The position numbers and the translations under genes are program-made. A stretch of 64,000 nt of DNA from Miscanthus floridulus. Its lineage: Eukaryota; Streptophyta; Magnoliopsida; Poales; Poaceae. This document shows positions 45,768 through 58,802 of this stretch, piece by piece. Position 1 is the stretch's first letter, and each line of letters opens with the position of its first letter. The DNA is taken from the NCBI RefSeq assembly GCF_019320115.1, contig NC_089588.1:113150733-113214732 (forward strand), read 5' to 3'. The notes beneath the pieces were generated by a model. It searched no databases. It saw only the letters and a program-made list of their open reading frames with translations, and was not told where the DNA came from.

Positions 45768-47960
45768 ATGGAATCATGGATGGATGTACATGGAAACTAT
45801 GACTTGTCGCATTCATGGAAGGCATTGACTCTTTTGTGAAAGCCACCAAGGCGTATGCAGGAAGTAATGTTCCGAGTAGTAAAGGATACATACACTGCCC
45901 ATGTGTTGATTGCAAGAATGAGAAGGCATTTAGGATCCGCGACGTCGAGAAAATACGATATCATCTGCTAAGTAGGGGTTTCATGAAAAACTATAAGGTT
46001 TGGAACATGCATGGTGAGGAGGGTGACAACTTACCTGAGGAAACCATCCAAGGACCCTTGCTAGAGACTACAGCAATGAAACCTTGTAGCAAACCGTCCA
46101 TGAAACCATCCATCAAAGAATGGTCTGTCAGGACAAAGGATTCGATGATTTGCTAACTCATTTGAAGAGCAAGATGCTTCCACGGCCAAATGAGTTGCTG
46201 AAGAACACATATCAAGCAAAGCAAATGATCTATCCATTAGGGCTGGAAGTACAAAAGATTCATGCGTGCTACAATGATTGCATATTGTACCAGCGGCAAA
46301 TATGCAGAGATGGTGTACATGGATCATCAGTCAGTTCCTAAGCATGGAGCATCCGTATTGCAAGAACAAGAAATCCTTTTATGGCCAAACTGAGGATCGC
46401 CCGGCTCCTCAGATTCTAACTGTGAAGGATAGCTTAGCAAAAGTGAACAAACTGAAAGTGGGCAAAGGAAGCAAACAGGCACTGAGTTCCTCTATGTTCA
46501 AAAAGAAATCGATATTCTGGGATCTGCCTTATTGGTGGTTCTTGGATGTTCACCACGCACTTCATGGGATGCACATCACTAAAAACATGACCGAAAGCCT
46601 GCTCGGCACCTTAATGGAGGCAAAGGGCAAGGGGAAAGATTCACTTAACACTCATTTGGACCTACAAGAATTAAAAGTCAGGCCAGAGCTACATCCTAAA
46701 CTTCAACCTGATGGGACACAAAAACTTCCAGTAGCCTCATGGACCCTAGAAACAGAGGAGAAAAAGAAGTTCTTAAGTTTCTTCCATGAACTCAAAGTGC
46801 CTACTGGCTACTGCTCAAACATCAGGAGGCTAGCGAACATGAAAGATTTGAAATTGAACATTCACTTAATGAAGGCACACGATTGCCATGTTATGATGAC
46901 ACAACTATTGCTAGTTGCAATTAGGGGCGTCCTACCAGAGAAGCTACGTGACCCAATCATAAAGCTATGCTCATTCTTCAACACAATCTCACACAAGGTT
47001 ATAGATCTAGCTAAACTTGACAAGCTAGAGAAAGACATGCACCATACTATGAGTAGGTTGGAGATGCATTTGCCACCAACATTTTTTTATATGGCTGTAC
47101 ATCTCATATCGCATCTCATTCAGCAAATAAGAGCACTTGGTCTACTGTTCTTGCATCAGATGTTTTCTTTTAAGAGGTTAATGAGCGTCATGATTAAGTA
47201 TGTCCTGAACAGGTACAGGCCCGAAGGGTGCATGGTGGAAGGATGGTCGACAGAGGAGGCAATCGAGTTCTGCACAAACTATTTGGGTCTAAATCGAATT
47301 GGTGTTCCTATGTCTCGGCATGAGGGAAGGCTACAAGGCAGGGGGTCATTGGGGAAGGGTCAATACGTGTTGAGGTTGATGCTTTCTAGCAAGTCCTCAG
47401 TTCACCGTCCTTCGCCAAGGAAGCATAGTTTCTCCCTATATCGAAGAGCACAAGGCAGAACTACGAGCTGCAAACAGTGGCAGGTCAGACACATGGCTGG
47501 CAAAGCAACACATAGAAAATTTTGGTCAATGGTTAAAGGAGAATTTTTGGGTCAGCAAACTAATTCAAAGGAGCTTTATTACTTGGCGATGGGACCATCC
47601 TCGACAGTGTTGATGTACGAAGGATATGATATAAATGCGTACACATTCTACACGAGAAAACAAGATGCCAAGAGCGCCAACCAAAATAGCGGTGTCCAAA
47701 TCGAAGCTTATGATAGCAAAAATCATGCGCATAGATACTATGGATTCATAGAAGAGATCTGGGAGCTAGACTATGGATTAGAAGAACTGAAGGACCCTCT
47801 TTTTCGGTGCAAGTGGGTAAGACTACCAAAGGGCGTCATGATAGACAAGTATGATATGCGTACCATTGATTTCAAACATCTTGCCAACCTGGATGAGACT
47901 TTCAGTTTTTGTGAAAGATGTAGTCCAAGTATTCTATGGAAAAAACCTAGGTGATGGAGG
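45768..47960 (+). pseudogene. CACTA TNP2 transposase, internally deleted and frameshifted
   Basis: The N-terminal transposase-associated domain (about 45780-46080) has IHCPCVDCKNEKAF and YHLLSRGFMKNY. Then comes LGLEVQKIHACYNDCILYQ (46240-46300), the start of the transposase core. The catalytic middle is missing: the sequence passes straight to HPYCKNKKSFYGQTEDRPAP and IFWDLPYWWFLDVHHALHGM. The DUF4218 region (46790-47330: AHDCHVMMTQLLLVAIRGVL, LPPTFFYMAVHLISHLIQQI) and the DUF4216 region (YYGFIEEIWELDYG near 47740) follow. Frame breaks occur near 45810, 46150-46290 and 47900. It cannot encode an active transposase. Sequence around the first exon is partly duplicated about 280 bases upstream. 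Confidence 0.85.
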
Positions 47961-48707
47961 CAGTGGGAATGTGGTGCTTTAAAGTAAAAGTAAGATCGTT
48001 AGTGTCAAAGATACAAACGAGGAAGAAGGGAATGGCTATTGAGACATGTCCGGCTCTTGGTTCAGATGTGGATCTCCCCCTATTTGTGGAGGGCGACGAA
48101 CCAGCGTACGTGAGAAGCGATCATAACAAAGTTGCCTATGTCAAGTAAATGTATTGTACCTGCAGTTTGAAACATTTCAGTTTTAAACAATTATGCGTAC
48201 AATTTGATCACATGTCACTGGTTCTCGCACATGGTTTAGTCAATCTACATATCATACGATGTACATGCGCTGAGTGTTCTGATGCATATCATACGGTGCA
48301 CATTTCAGTTTGTGGCCTGGCCATGTCATACGGTGTGGATGTGCCCTGCGTGGCTGCCGCTTTTCTTAGGACCCGTAGATTGTATGTATGGTATAAGATA
48401 TTAATGAAAGATTTTGACTCAGTTCTATTTTATTTCATACTTATTCTAACATTTCCTAGTTATTACAATCGGGTAGAACTGAGTGACGGTTTACATGTGC
48501 GCAATAGATCAGATGACACTGGTTTTCAGTAGTATGTAACGGTGAGCGGTCTAGGTAAACATCCGTATCAAACAGTGAACATATGTGCTATTAGCTCAAA
48601 CAGCACTCATTAGCGCAGTGACAAGGTCAGACACATGGCTGGCAAAGCAACACAGAGAAAACTATGTACATATTGTCTATTATTAATTCATCTTAAGTTA
48701 CGAGGCA

Positions 48708-49705
48708 CTACAAATAATATTGAAACAAAATACATAGAAAATCAATAGCTAACAACATATAGTTTCTTATTCTCATTTCCCATGCAAACAACTCAAATTC
48801 TCGAGAAAACCTATAGTCCTCACTGCAAAACATAGCCCTTCCTTCCCATCTACTTGCATGGCCGCAAACACCGCATGTGCAGCGGAAGATCACTATGCAC
48901 TTGTGCCGACGGCGGTAGCGTTATCTTTCCCCACGTCAGTTTGGATGATCACCTTGGCGGCCGCCTAGGTGGCACAGCACACACCCCTTGTTGCTGAAGC
49001 CACCTACTCAGTTGGCCCACCGCCCGCCATCAGTCGCCTATGATTCTTCCTCACCCTCGAACCAGTCTTATGTACCACCGCATAGTGTCATCATCGCTTG
49101 CATCATCATTGCAGTTATAGAGCAATATGGTGACCAGATAGGCTGCCACATTGTGCCAGCCATCGGCGGCATGGGAGAGATCATCGAGGCATATCCAGGG
49201 GTTGTGGTTATCCACGAATACCATTGGTATCCTAGTGAGGAAGCAAGCCTATGGGTTGCTGAGTTGGGTGAGGCTAGCAAGGAGGGCATAGTAGTTAGCG
49301 AGATCAGTTCCACGACATCACCCCGCTGTTTGCACCAGTCCTATTGCCACACGACGACCTGACGGCAGGGTCACCGTAGAAGCGGTGCATGAATGAGCAG
49401 GTCACCCATAGGCAGCGGAGGTCGTCCATGGGCCACTTTGAGGTTTCAGCGAGGTGGTCGGTGATCTCAATGGCCAGATCGGTAGGGAGCACCGGCACCA
49501 GCGATGTGGGGTGCTGCCTCCCGCACTGAGGGTTGTGGATGGAGCTACGATGTGTGGATGGTAGCGAGCCAGAGGGTTGGAGAGGCAGAGCAATGCGATC
49601 AACATAGGTTGATTGAGGAGGAGGCGGGGGAGGTGGCTGAGCAGGGGCTACTGCATGAGTTTTTGAAATAACCTCTGCGAAGCGTGGGAACTCACAACGA
49701 GCCAC
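48708..49705 (-). pseudogene. F-box protein pseudogene carried inside the CACTA element
   Basis: Read on the minus strand. LVPVLPTDLAIEITDHLAET, then SKWPMDDLRCLWVTCSFMHR (about 49500-49400), is an F-box of a large grass family. After a frame change, YYALLASLTQLSNP, a stop, then NHNPWICLDDLSHAADGWHN (about 49290-49130) and a cysteine-rich end with RWEGRAMFCSEDYRFSRE (about 48840-48780) follow the usual layout of that family. At least one stop and one or more frameshifts break it. F-box proteins are substrate adaptors of SCF ubiquitin ligases. Its position inside the CACTA suggests capture of a host gene, although insertion next to it cannot be excluded. The family assignment is from memory. 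Confidence 0.6.
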
Positions 49706-50169
49706 GTGGTGCAGTCAGTTTTCTTCATCCAACTTCCAACACTATTCCTGGATAAGCGTGCTCCACTAAGATCGTGGGAGATGTGGCCTCACCTTAACTC
49801 CTTCTCTCGCTCGGTGCAATCGTATGGAAAATCTAATGGGCAGGGTAGCAAATACGATTCCTTTCTAAACTTGTTACACTTACCACCGAGACACCCCATC
49901 TATAAACATTTTAGTTTTATAAACAATTATGCATGCAAATAGATCAGATGACACTGGTTTCCGCCATATCTAACAGTAATCGGTCTAAGCAGCCGTATCA
50001 AACAGTCTGGGGTCAGCAAACAAATTCAAGCGACTTTATTGTTGAATGTTCATTCCATACTTTCATGACTCATATATAGTTGGTAATCATGCCTATTAAA
50101 TGAAAATGAAAGTCCCACCGAGATTGGCCTTTTATAGATGAGTATGAAATGTGCAAGTGAATGTAAACC

Positions 50170-50960
50170 ACCTCATTTTCCACAACCCATCATCTTCGCC
50201 GCGCCGTCACTCATGACCCATGAGGATGACCGCGCAAATCACGCATCTTGACGGTTCCTTCCCCGCTCGTGTCTTGAGGTTGGGCTATTTAAGCAAAGGT
50301 AAGGTGAGCCTTTGAGGCGCACTCCGATCCCAACCTTCTTCATCCCTTACCATCAGAAAAACTAGAGAAACCCTTCAGTTGCTCCTACTCTCCCATCGCC
50401 ACGGCTACCCTAGTCCTCCATTGACACCGGTGCCACTAGGAGAAGGCCTTCAAGATCAGCTTCTGCCATCACCTGGGCGCGGCTATGTTCGCTCATCCTA
50501 GGTGTTAGAGGATGCTTCATGAAGATAGGGAGGAACGCCTCCATGGTATGGTCTCGCTACTGATCGCAGTCCGTGGTTAGAGCATGCAGAATCAATATCA
50601 TGGAGGGCCTAGCCAGAGCTGCCGAAGACCTCATCGATCTTTGTCGACGAGTTGGGCAATCGAAGGGCTTCAGCGCAAAATCTTGCCATCGACTCTGGGC
50701 CCCGTGTATCCATTTGGTGGCTTGGTCGTCCATCGGCATGGGTGTTCCTCTCTCCTATGGTCTGTGGAGTAATCGGCTAAGGGAATAGATGGCCTCCCGG
50801 TTCTGCTTCTCCTCATCCTCCCACTGCTCCCAGGGCGATGTTAGAGGAAGTTTCGCGAGGTTGTTCCCCATTTCGATTCTCCTATGTCATCAGGTATGGG
50901 TTACCCCCAAACGCATTAGGTCTTTGTTATTGGACATCTGGTAGTATTGTTGAATTTATT
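50170..50960. repeat. Internal CACTA duplication, left copy
   Basis: About 0.8 kb matching 51770-52470 at moderate identity. Shared phrases include GCCTTCAAGATCAGCTT, GGCACGGCTATGT-like words and AAGATAGGGAGGAA. It includes a TATTTAA-type motif and a leader-like stretch, so both copies may derive from a promoter and first exon, but no protein is recognised. Confidence 0.6.
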
Positions 50961-51769
50961 AATAAAAAGTTCCTTTAATGACTTTATTATTGAATGTTCG
51001 ACTCAGTTCTAGTTTATTTCGTACTTAATGTAACATTTTTCAGTTACAATCGGGTAAAATGGATGACGGTTTACTTGTGCGCAATTAGATCATATCACAC
51101 TGGTTTCAGCAGGATCGAACGGTGGTCGGTCTAGGTAAACAGCCTTATCAAATGGTGAACCTATGTGCAATTAGATCAAAATTAAAATAGCATTGGTTAT
51201 CGCAGTTAGCCATGATGTTGGTAATCTTGTTTTGAAATGTCGAACGCGTTTCATTGTAAGTCGGTATCCCCGGTAAAAACTCTTGTTATGCTTTCAATAC
51301 AAAGCTAGGAGCAAAGCCTTTGGTCTAAAAAACCAATTGTGCCAGGGAATCTAGTTTGCCAGGGAATCAAATGTGCTAGGGAATAAACAAGTGTGGCTGG
51401 GAATAAACAAGAGAGGTAGACACAGGTCTTATGGGGAGCTATGCGAGCCTAGCGCTAGCGAGTTTGTTTTATGCAATCTCTCTCCTATAAATAATATAAA
51501 CAATCCTTCTCGCTAGCTATTTAAAACCCCATTGGAGACGCCCTAACTAATGGTTACTTGTTTCGAACATTGGGCGTATCATACGTTTACCTATGCGAGG
51601 GTATTCGGGTAATAGAATCTTCCCATGTACTCATGCGCGCCTCCTTTGGTCTGCCAGATATTGCGCATCCCGCTATGGATGAGGATGAAATGTGCCAGGG
51701 AATCAAATGTGCTAGGGAATCAAATGGATGCCCCGCCTTGTCTTACCCGCTGTGTCGCCCGAGACCCGC

Positions 51770-52470
51770 ATAGGTGATGACCGCTCAAGTCATGGAGTTC
51801 ACTGTTTCCTTCCCCGCTCGCGAGACGTGGGGCTTTTTAAGGCAAGCTAAGGGCAGCCTCTCAAGCTCACTCGAAACCTTCTTCCTCCCTTAGCATCAGA
51901 CAAACTAGAGAAAACCTTGAGTTGCACGTATAGTATCGCATCGCCATGGCTTCGCTCGTCCTCCTTCGACTCCGGCACCGCTGAGAGAAAGCCTTCAAGA
52001 TCAGCTTGTACCAACACCTAGGCACGGCTATGTCCGCTCATCCTCGGTGTTAGTGGAAGTTTCACGAAGATAGGGAGGAATGCTTCCATGGTCTATCACC
52101 ACTGCTGACCGTAGTCTACGAATTGAGCTTGTGGGGTCATAACCATGGAGTGCACCGGCATTGGACCTCGGCGAGTGGGGTATTCTACAATGGTGTTCCT
52201 ATGACAAGTGGATGTCACAGAACCAAAATGTGCCCTGCTCAGCTTAGCGTATCAATTCTAAGGCTTGGACATCATTTTGCACTGCCTGTTCCTCTCTTTC
52301 GCTTGGTTTTTGATGTGGGATTGGTCTCTTCATGGCCCCTTCTGCTCCCTAGTGGGATGTTAGTGGAAGCTTCATGAGGATGCTCCCCACCATAGGGTTG
52401 AGTTGCAGTCGGGTATGGGGAAATCCCTAACTCGATAGGTCTTTGTTATTGTACATCTCATAATCTTCAA
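51770..52470. repeat. Internal CACTA duplication, right copy
   Basis: Diverged partner of 50170-50960 in the same orientation, with several indels. Its short open frames are not shared with the left copy, which argues against current coding. Confidence 0.6.
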
Positions 52471-54524
52471 ATGTAATGCAATTTATTGATATTATTGTGT
52501 GATGTTTGACTTAGTTCGAGTCTATTTCATACTGAATTGGCTGATGGATTTGTACTTAGTAATGCACTAAATTGGTTGACTCAAGTTGAGGAATACCCAA
52601 GGTGAATGACGAACGCACTAGCTAGCAGCTAAGGCAAGTAGCGCATGTCAATATGCGTATCCTTGTACTAATGGTGACTAACTACCCCTCGGTGGTGGAA
52701 AATAAAAAACAAAGAGATGGCAAAATGAATTGCAAGATTACATCTAAGCATGAGAGTACATAATTCAGCGGTATACATATATTACAAGTCCTATGGAATT
52801 AATAATTTAGTTATAGAAATATAAGCAATATAAACATCATAAGTACGAAGAAATATGTGGTGGAAACCACCTACTAGCTGGAAACATGGAAACTTATTTT
52901 TGAAAAATTCATACAAATATCAACAGTGGTCGCTATGAGCATGTGCATGCAGTACGGCACGGTGCTTGCAATACTCCACGCCTCCTCGCTAGTTCCTACC
53001 TACATGTGTTCCTAGAGAAATACAAAGGCTTTCTCTGTAGTATGATATGGTGATGAAGTGCTAACTCATCGGAGTATTATTCGGTATGAGCTTCACTCAA
53101 TTCCCACTGGAGGCCTTGTTTGAATGCACAAATATCAACGTGGAGAATAAGAGTTCACTCCAAGTTGAATTGTACATGCAAGTTGAATTGGTCGTGTCCC
53201 ACTGCTCGTTACATGACGAAGAACAACCATTGTACATTCACATTAATGGACGAATAAAAATCATTGTACACCATGGAATATGTTTTGATCCAAAGATGGT
53301 GCAATAAGTTGAATTTACCAGGGATTGTATGCAAAACGTCCTTAGAACATTCAACGTTGCATTCCCCATTGTATTCACCATTTCACTTTCCCAGTGCGTA
53401 TCATCCGATGATCGTGTCGTCCTGCTTCAGATTGCTTTGACAAAGTGATCTGGTGCTGCTATACAGTGAGAGACATAGAATGCGGTTTGTAAGCGCACTA
53501 TACCACTCTGTGTGTGGTATGTTCAATTCAATCTCAACGGTGGAGCCCAAATGGACGCCGCTTGGGTTTCGCAAGCAACACTAGCCAAGGAGGCGGTGGT
53601 TGCAGTCCTCGAGGCGCAACACTTCCCTTCAATGTTTGCCGGATTATTTAATCAGCCACACCACTCTTCCATCGCACACCACTATGAAAACCCCCAAACT
53701 CCTCCATCATACTGTAGAGGAAACCCCAATCTCCTCCACCACAATCTGCTTCACCGACACTCCTCCAGCGACTCCGATCCTCTAGCGATGGCCAACTTTT
53801 GCCGCTGTGGGATGACTCTTCTAGTGAGGAACACTAGCCGCCGCCACTCCTCTCGTTGGAGCGACATATGCAGCTACTATGACCCCGACGAGGGGTGGTC
53901 GTATGACAAACTCTATGCCCTCTTTGGGGAAGAGCCGGAGCCGATGGAGGGAGGACAATGAAGAGGAGGAAGACGAAGATGAAGAGGACAAGGATGACGG
54001 CGATGACAATAGTGGCGACAACAACAGCGGTAGTGGCTACAACGGCGGTGGCGACGACAATGGTGGCATTGGGGACAATGGCTGTAGTGGGGACAACGGT
54101 GATGAGGCTACGCCTCTAGCAAAGAGGCACAAGAAGGAATGCGGATCCTCTGGCACCAAGGATTCGTATTGCTTTGGTATAGGGAGTCCTACTGTGCAGT
54201 CTAATCAAGTAAGTTAGTTTTAATTAGTTCAAAATGAAGTAGTTATGTTTGGTACTTTTGTGCAGTCTAATCTAGTAAGTTAGATCGAAATGCAGTCTAA
54301 TCTAGTAAGCTAGGAGGGAAAAAACAAAACCCCAATCAGTGTCTTAACTTCATGGATCAGTGGCTTGAGCATTTTGGAAAGACCTTAATGTAGTTACTAG
54401 AAGGGGAAAAATCCTCAATCTAGCAAGTTTAGTGTAATGGATAGAGCAAAGATTGTAATTGAACTGACCTTTTTTGTTTGCTTCTTTGTCTCTTAACCCC
54501 CTAATTTTCCACTTTTTGTAATTA
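52471..54524. other. CACTA interior; one short ORF of uncertain status
   Basis: Mostly non-coding. A 149-codon frame at 53512-53961 contains a C-R-C-G motif and RRHSSRWSDICSYYDPD. This vaguely recalls a GRF-type zinc finger but lacks the full consensus. Downstream, 53940-54130 is a GAT/GGC-rich low-complexity stretch. No firm gene call. Confidence 0.35.
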
Positions 54525-57039
54525 GGCATGTTTGGTTCCTATCCATAGTCTACCACAACTAACCATAGCCAAGTGTGGCAAGCCACAAAAGTGTGGCTAG
54601 CAAATTGGTTGCCACACTTTGCCATGCCTAAGGGAATCTTGCCACACTTATTTACTCTAGGACATGTGGAGCCCAAAAGAATCACGCCTAACTTAGCTCA
54701 AAACCAACAATTGCCAACCTGGTCAAACTTGGCTAAGGTGAAGTGTGACAAAGTGTGGCTAGCAACCAAACAAGAAAATTCAGTAGGGGCGCAAGCCCCT
54801 CCTGTTTACTAAAAAACAAACAAGCAAACCTCTCTTGGAAGCTATCGGTCCACAGGATCCATATATCCTTCAACACACTATTTGGCCATGAGATCTCTTA
54901 CATCAATCCTTCAATGCAACACATTGAACATCAACAAACAGCACGCCCTGAGATTACATCAATCCTTGGGCACAACACAATGAACATCAATAGACAACAT
55001 GCCTTGAGATTACATCAATCCTTGAGCACGACAAATTGAACATCAACAAACAAGGTTGAGTTAATTAGCCTAGACCCAGAAACTGTACATTAATCATGAA
55101 TAAACATGGCTCAACTAATAAGTTCTGCTCCTCTATAACCAGAGATGAAGATCATAGCAAGTACAAATACAACACTATTTGAAAAGATACATTACTGCAA
55201 CCGCAACAGCAGCACCAACCACTAGTGTGAAAAGCCTAACAATTGTAAGCAAGGATTGCCCTACATTTGCCTCAGTAGGGCACCAATCTCTGTGTTGTTG
55301 AATCTACTTCTTCATTTTCCCCAACTCGTGCATGAGAATCTGGAGAATCTGCTTATCCAGGTTAAGGGTGAATCACAACCCTACCCATTTTCACCAGTTT
55401 TTTTAGATAATCTCATTACCATTCATAAAACTTACATTTCAGTCAGACTTGTACATAATCAAGGGAGATGAAACAATAGATGCACTCAAAAGACCAAATC
55501 CAATATGTGACTGCATCCAACAAAAACAAGAGATGAGCATATGCTTACCCAAGGATTGTTCCTTGGGCATTTGAAGAACATACGACCAGGATTAGTGTCA
55601 ATCTTCGACTGAATCTCAATCACCCTCTCCATGCCGCACTCATCACAAATAATTAGAGGGAGGCCCATCTCTTCCCCAACATCGTCTTCTTCTACATACA
55701 GTGGCCTTCGAGGTTGTCTGCTCCGTGACGACGAGCAATCCATCCAACAAGGCATGGTCTTGCCAGAAGCAGGGGGAATGAAGAGGAGAGGAGCTAGGTG
55801 AAGAGAGGAGTGGTTGGCATCAGGGGCAATAAAACCTAGCACAAAGGGGGAAGAAAGCCATGGCTGTTATAGAACAACAGCCAATGGCTGATTTTACCGT
55901 TATATTGTACCGTTGCAAATTGGAAGGACATTTTTGTCTTTGCTCATGCCCCAAAGTCAAAACAGATCTGGCACAATGTCTATGCCATGGTGTATGCTCT
56001 TCCATGTCTACCGTATTTGTCGTATCATAGGGTTCTTGATGCAATTATATGTCCGTGTTCGGTGGCCATGGAAATGAAGCAACACCACCGAGAGCAGCCA
56101 CGAAATGGCAGTGATGATAAAGTATCTACATCGGCTCCTCTGACGCACCAATGGTGATATTCCACAACTATAAAATAGAGCTAGGCAGGAGGGGGAAATG
56201 CCTCCCCCAAAAATTTCCTTTCCCCGCCCTCCCCTCAGGCGAAATGCTCTCCTCAGGTTCGAGATGCTCCCGTCCCTGCTCGCCGTCGAGCTACCCCTGA
56301 GGCCATGGGGAGTCAACCTCGGCTCTCGTGGCGGGTCCACCCATCTGGCGGCGCAAGGGCCTCCGGCGAACGGTGCTGCGAGCGCAAGGGATGGTGGAGA
56401 ACGGGGAGGATGGACGGGCAACTCGATGGTGAGCGATGGACAGGAGCATCTAGAACCTGATGACGCGGGGCATTGATGTCTTCTCTCTCTAGGGGTCCTC
56501 CCATCTGCTGCCAGAAGGGCCTCCAGCGAACGGTGCTGTGAGCGCGAGGGATGGCGAAGAGCGGGCGGGGTGGAGAGGCACCTCGACGGCGAGGGGTGGA
56601 CAAGAGCATCTAGAACCTGAGGCCACAGGGCATAGACATCGCCTCTCGCTGGGGGTCCTCCCATCCACCAGCGTGACCTCATGGCTGTCGTGTCCGGCTA
56701 CCCGCCCGTCGTCCCGCACAGTACCTCTAAGGTAATCAAAATTAATTAGCTTTAGAATTGTAGATTTTATTTTAATTTCCCTTTTGAATGATGTGGATGT
56801 TCTCGAATTGTTGTTAATTTTGGGTTAAAAACTTCAGTACATGTAGGTGGTGTATTCTAAAACTGTATAAATGCCATGCAAAAGATTTGGCAAGCCAAAG
56901 TTAGGTAAAAAAGTTGCATGGATTTGGCAAGCCAAATGTGAGGGGTTGGCAAGTTTTGGTAGCCAACCAAATAATAGCCAAAATCATGACTTACCAAATC
57001 TTTGGTTTGGCAAATTTTGGAAGCCAACCAATCAGGCTC
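54525..57039. mobile_element. PIF/Harbinger-like element nested in the CACTA
   Basis: Ends read GGCATGTTTGG at the left and the complement of GAGCCTGATTGG at the right. A 3-bp TTA duplication lies at 54522-54524 and 57040-57042, as PIF/Harbinger elements use. Inside both ends are repeated words of the type TTTGGCAAGCCAA and AGTGTGGCTAGCAA in both orientations. No transposase is visible, so it would be non-autonomous. TIR similarity is imperfect. Confidence 0.5.
55486..55842 (-). pseudogene. GRF-type zinc finger ORF inside the PIF-like element
   Basis: The 118-codon frame contains PLIICDECGMERVIEIQSK followed by NPGRMFFKCPRNN. This fits the GRF zinc finger pattern (C-x2-C, then GR-x-F-x2-C), a small domain found in DNA-processing proteins and in many plant transposon-borne ORFs. 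The product stops soon after the finger. Whether it is a captured gene fragment or an exon of something spliced is unclear. Confidence 0.5.
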
Positions 57040-57947
57040 TTAGCTTGTTCATTGACAGAGAGAGTTCATACACGGAATATGTTGACCCCATGCACATTGT
57101 TTTTTGTTAGGACTTTTTCTACCAAATTAGGGGATGATGTACACTACGAATGAAGTAGTAGCGACTGATGCATTTGCTGGAATCATCACACTCAACCTGG
57201 AGTCAAACGACAAGGATGGTAATCCATGTGCATATCCGTAGCAGCTGTTTCTAGGAACAATCTTATAGCCTAAGTATTATGCAGGCACCCATGGTTAGTG
57301 AACACAATGTCAGACAACCCATGGAGGCAATTGGTGTCATGGATCGAGTAGAAGTTGTATCAGTTTTACAAAAAAAGTTTGCCCTTGGCAGGCATGTCAG
57401 GTGGTGGATCGACCATTTTAGTTTTGTTAGTATATATAAATGCATTTATGTGAACACCAAGGTGAATGTGTCTAACTACACATTTGATTGTAGTTTTTGA
57501 TGAATTTACAAAGGGCTTGCTGTTTAACAAGTTAGATATCCTCCATACTTGTAGCCATGTAAGTTTGTTGCGAATGACTCATTTTTAGTACACATTACAT
57601 GTTGAGTGGTTTAGCCCAGCTACTTTCCATGAGGACATTGTGAATGCAGGAACCATTATACATGTCCATTTTGACATCATCTTACAGGAATGCACTCTCC
57701 TGTTTTCGGCAGAACAATTTGGAGATATCTGGGTTACAACCTCTTGGCGGTTTCATTATGGAGTGATTTCGTGTGTGGGATGAATCTGATGCGCATGCAG
57801 CCTCATCTATGATCTCTCCTCTAGCTCAGAGGTTGGCCCCTAAAGCCCTTCAATCAATTGACAACCTAGCGACCTACTTAGACTATGCAGCAAAGCCTAT
57901 CTTAACTATGCAGATAGTAGTGTCATCAATTGACAACTCAACGGGAG
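57040..57947. other. CACTA interior, no gene recognised
   Basis: AT-rich DNA between the PIF-like element and the LTR candidate. Short frames (for example 57279-57500 and 57773-57961) show no domain. Confidence 0.4.
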
Positions 57948-58802
57948 TGTCACATCCATGATCTACCGCATGACCCAGAGTGTAGAAACAATATCTAAGC
58001 ACCATGCTTACATAGTGTGGACCACTTAACTCACTTGAGTACTGAGCTAAGAGCTTTGCGAACATATGCATAAATTCATCATCAATCATAACTATATCAA
58101 GCATATAACTAGAGCAAACTAGGAACATAATAAATAGCAACATAATATTGAAGTGGCACAAAGTCAAACTTAGAGATACAATGGCTATACCAGTCTCTAG
58201 ACGGCAGATCTAAAATCCTAAGCAATAGCCCACACTCTACTTTAACCTTGCTAGCTAGCCTATACAAGAAACTTGAAGAATTGGAGCTCTATTCTCTTCT
58301 CTCTGAAAACCCTAATTTCTGGTCTGATCTTGACTTATGGCAGCATGCTCTGGAGGGGGGTAGGGGCTGGTTATATAGGCCAGAATGTCAATCATGAGCC
58401 CTCGGATCAAACCAACTTGAAAGAACGGCGTTTATGCAATCCTTAAGGCGGTGGAGAACCGATGTACGAAGGAGGGGCTGCTAGGTGGGGACAGGGGGGC
58501 CGGGTGGCCTGCATGTGGTGTCGGCCGTCCCCACATGTCAGCGTCTCGACCTCCGCTTCGGTGTGGTGTCTTCCCGAGTCTTCTAGGACCTTCTAGGTAG
58601 TTTTAGCTGTGGATAAACGTGTTTTTAACTAATGATTTGATCCCTCTTTATAGTTTTCTGGATAAACCCTGTTGAAAACACAAATTCACCAAAACTTGTG
58701 GAAATTTTTAGTTTAAACCCTTAAATCTATGTTGGTGAACCTATTTATGCATTTATTCATGTTAAGTTGAAGGTTTATGATGGATGATAACTACCGTCAA
58801 CA
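57948..58802 (-). repeat. Probable solo LTR nested in the CACTA
   Basis: On the minus strand the 855-bp block starts TGTTGACGG and ends GTGACA, giving TG..CA ends. It has a TATATAA motif near 58370 followed by a leader-like AAATTAGGGTTTTCAG stretch, the layout of a gypsy LTR. No target duplication is seen (GGGAG before, TTCGT after), so the ends or the origin could be wrong. Confidence 0.4.

Noticed and set aside
49068..49362. Open frames on both strands at 48988-49362
   Set aside because: They are alternate frames of the F-box pseudogene; the plus-strand peptide has no domain.
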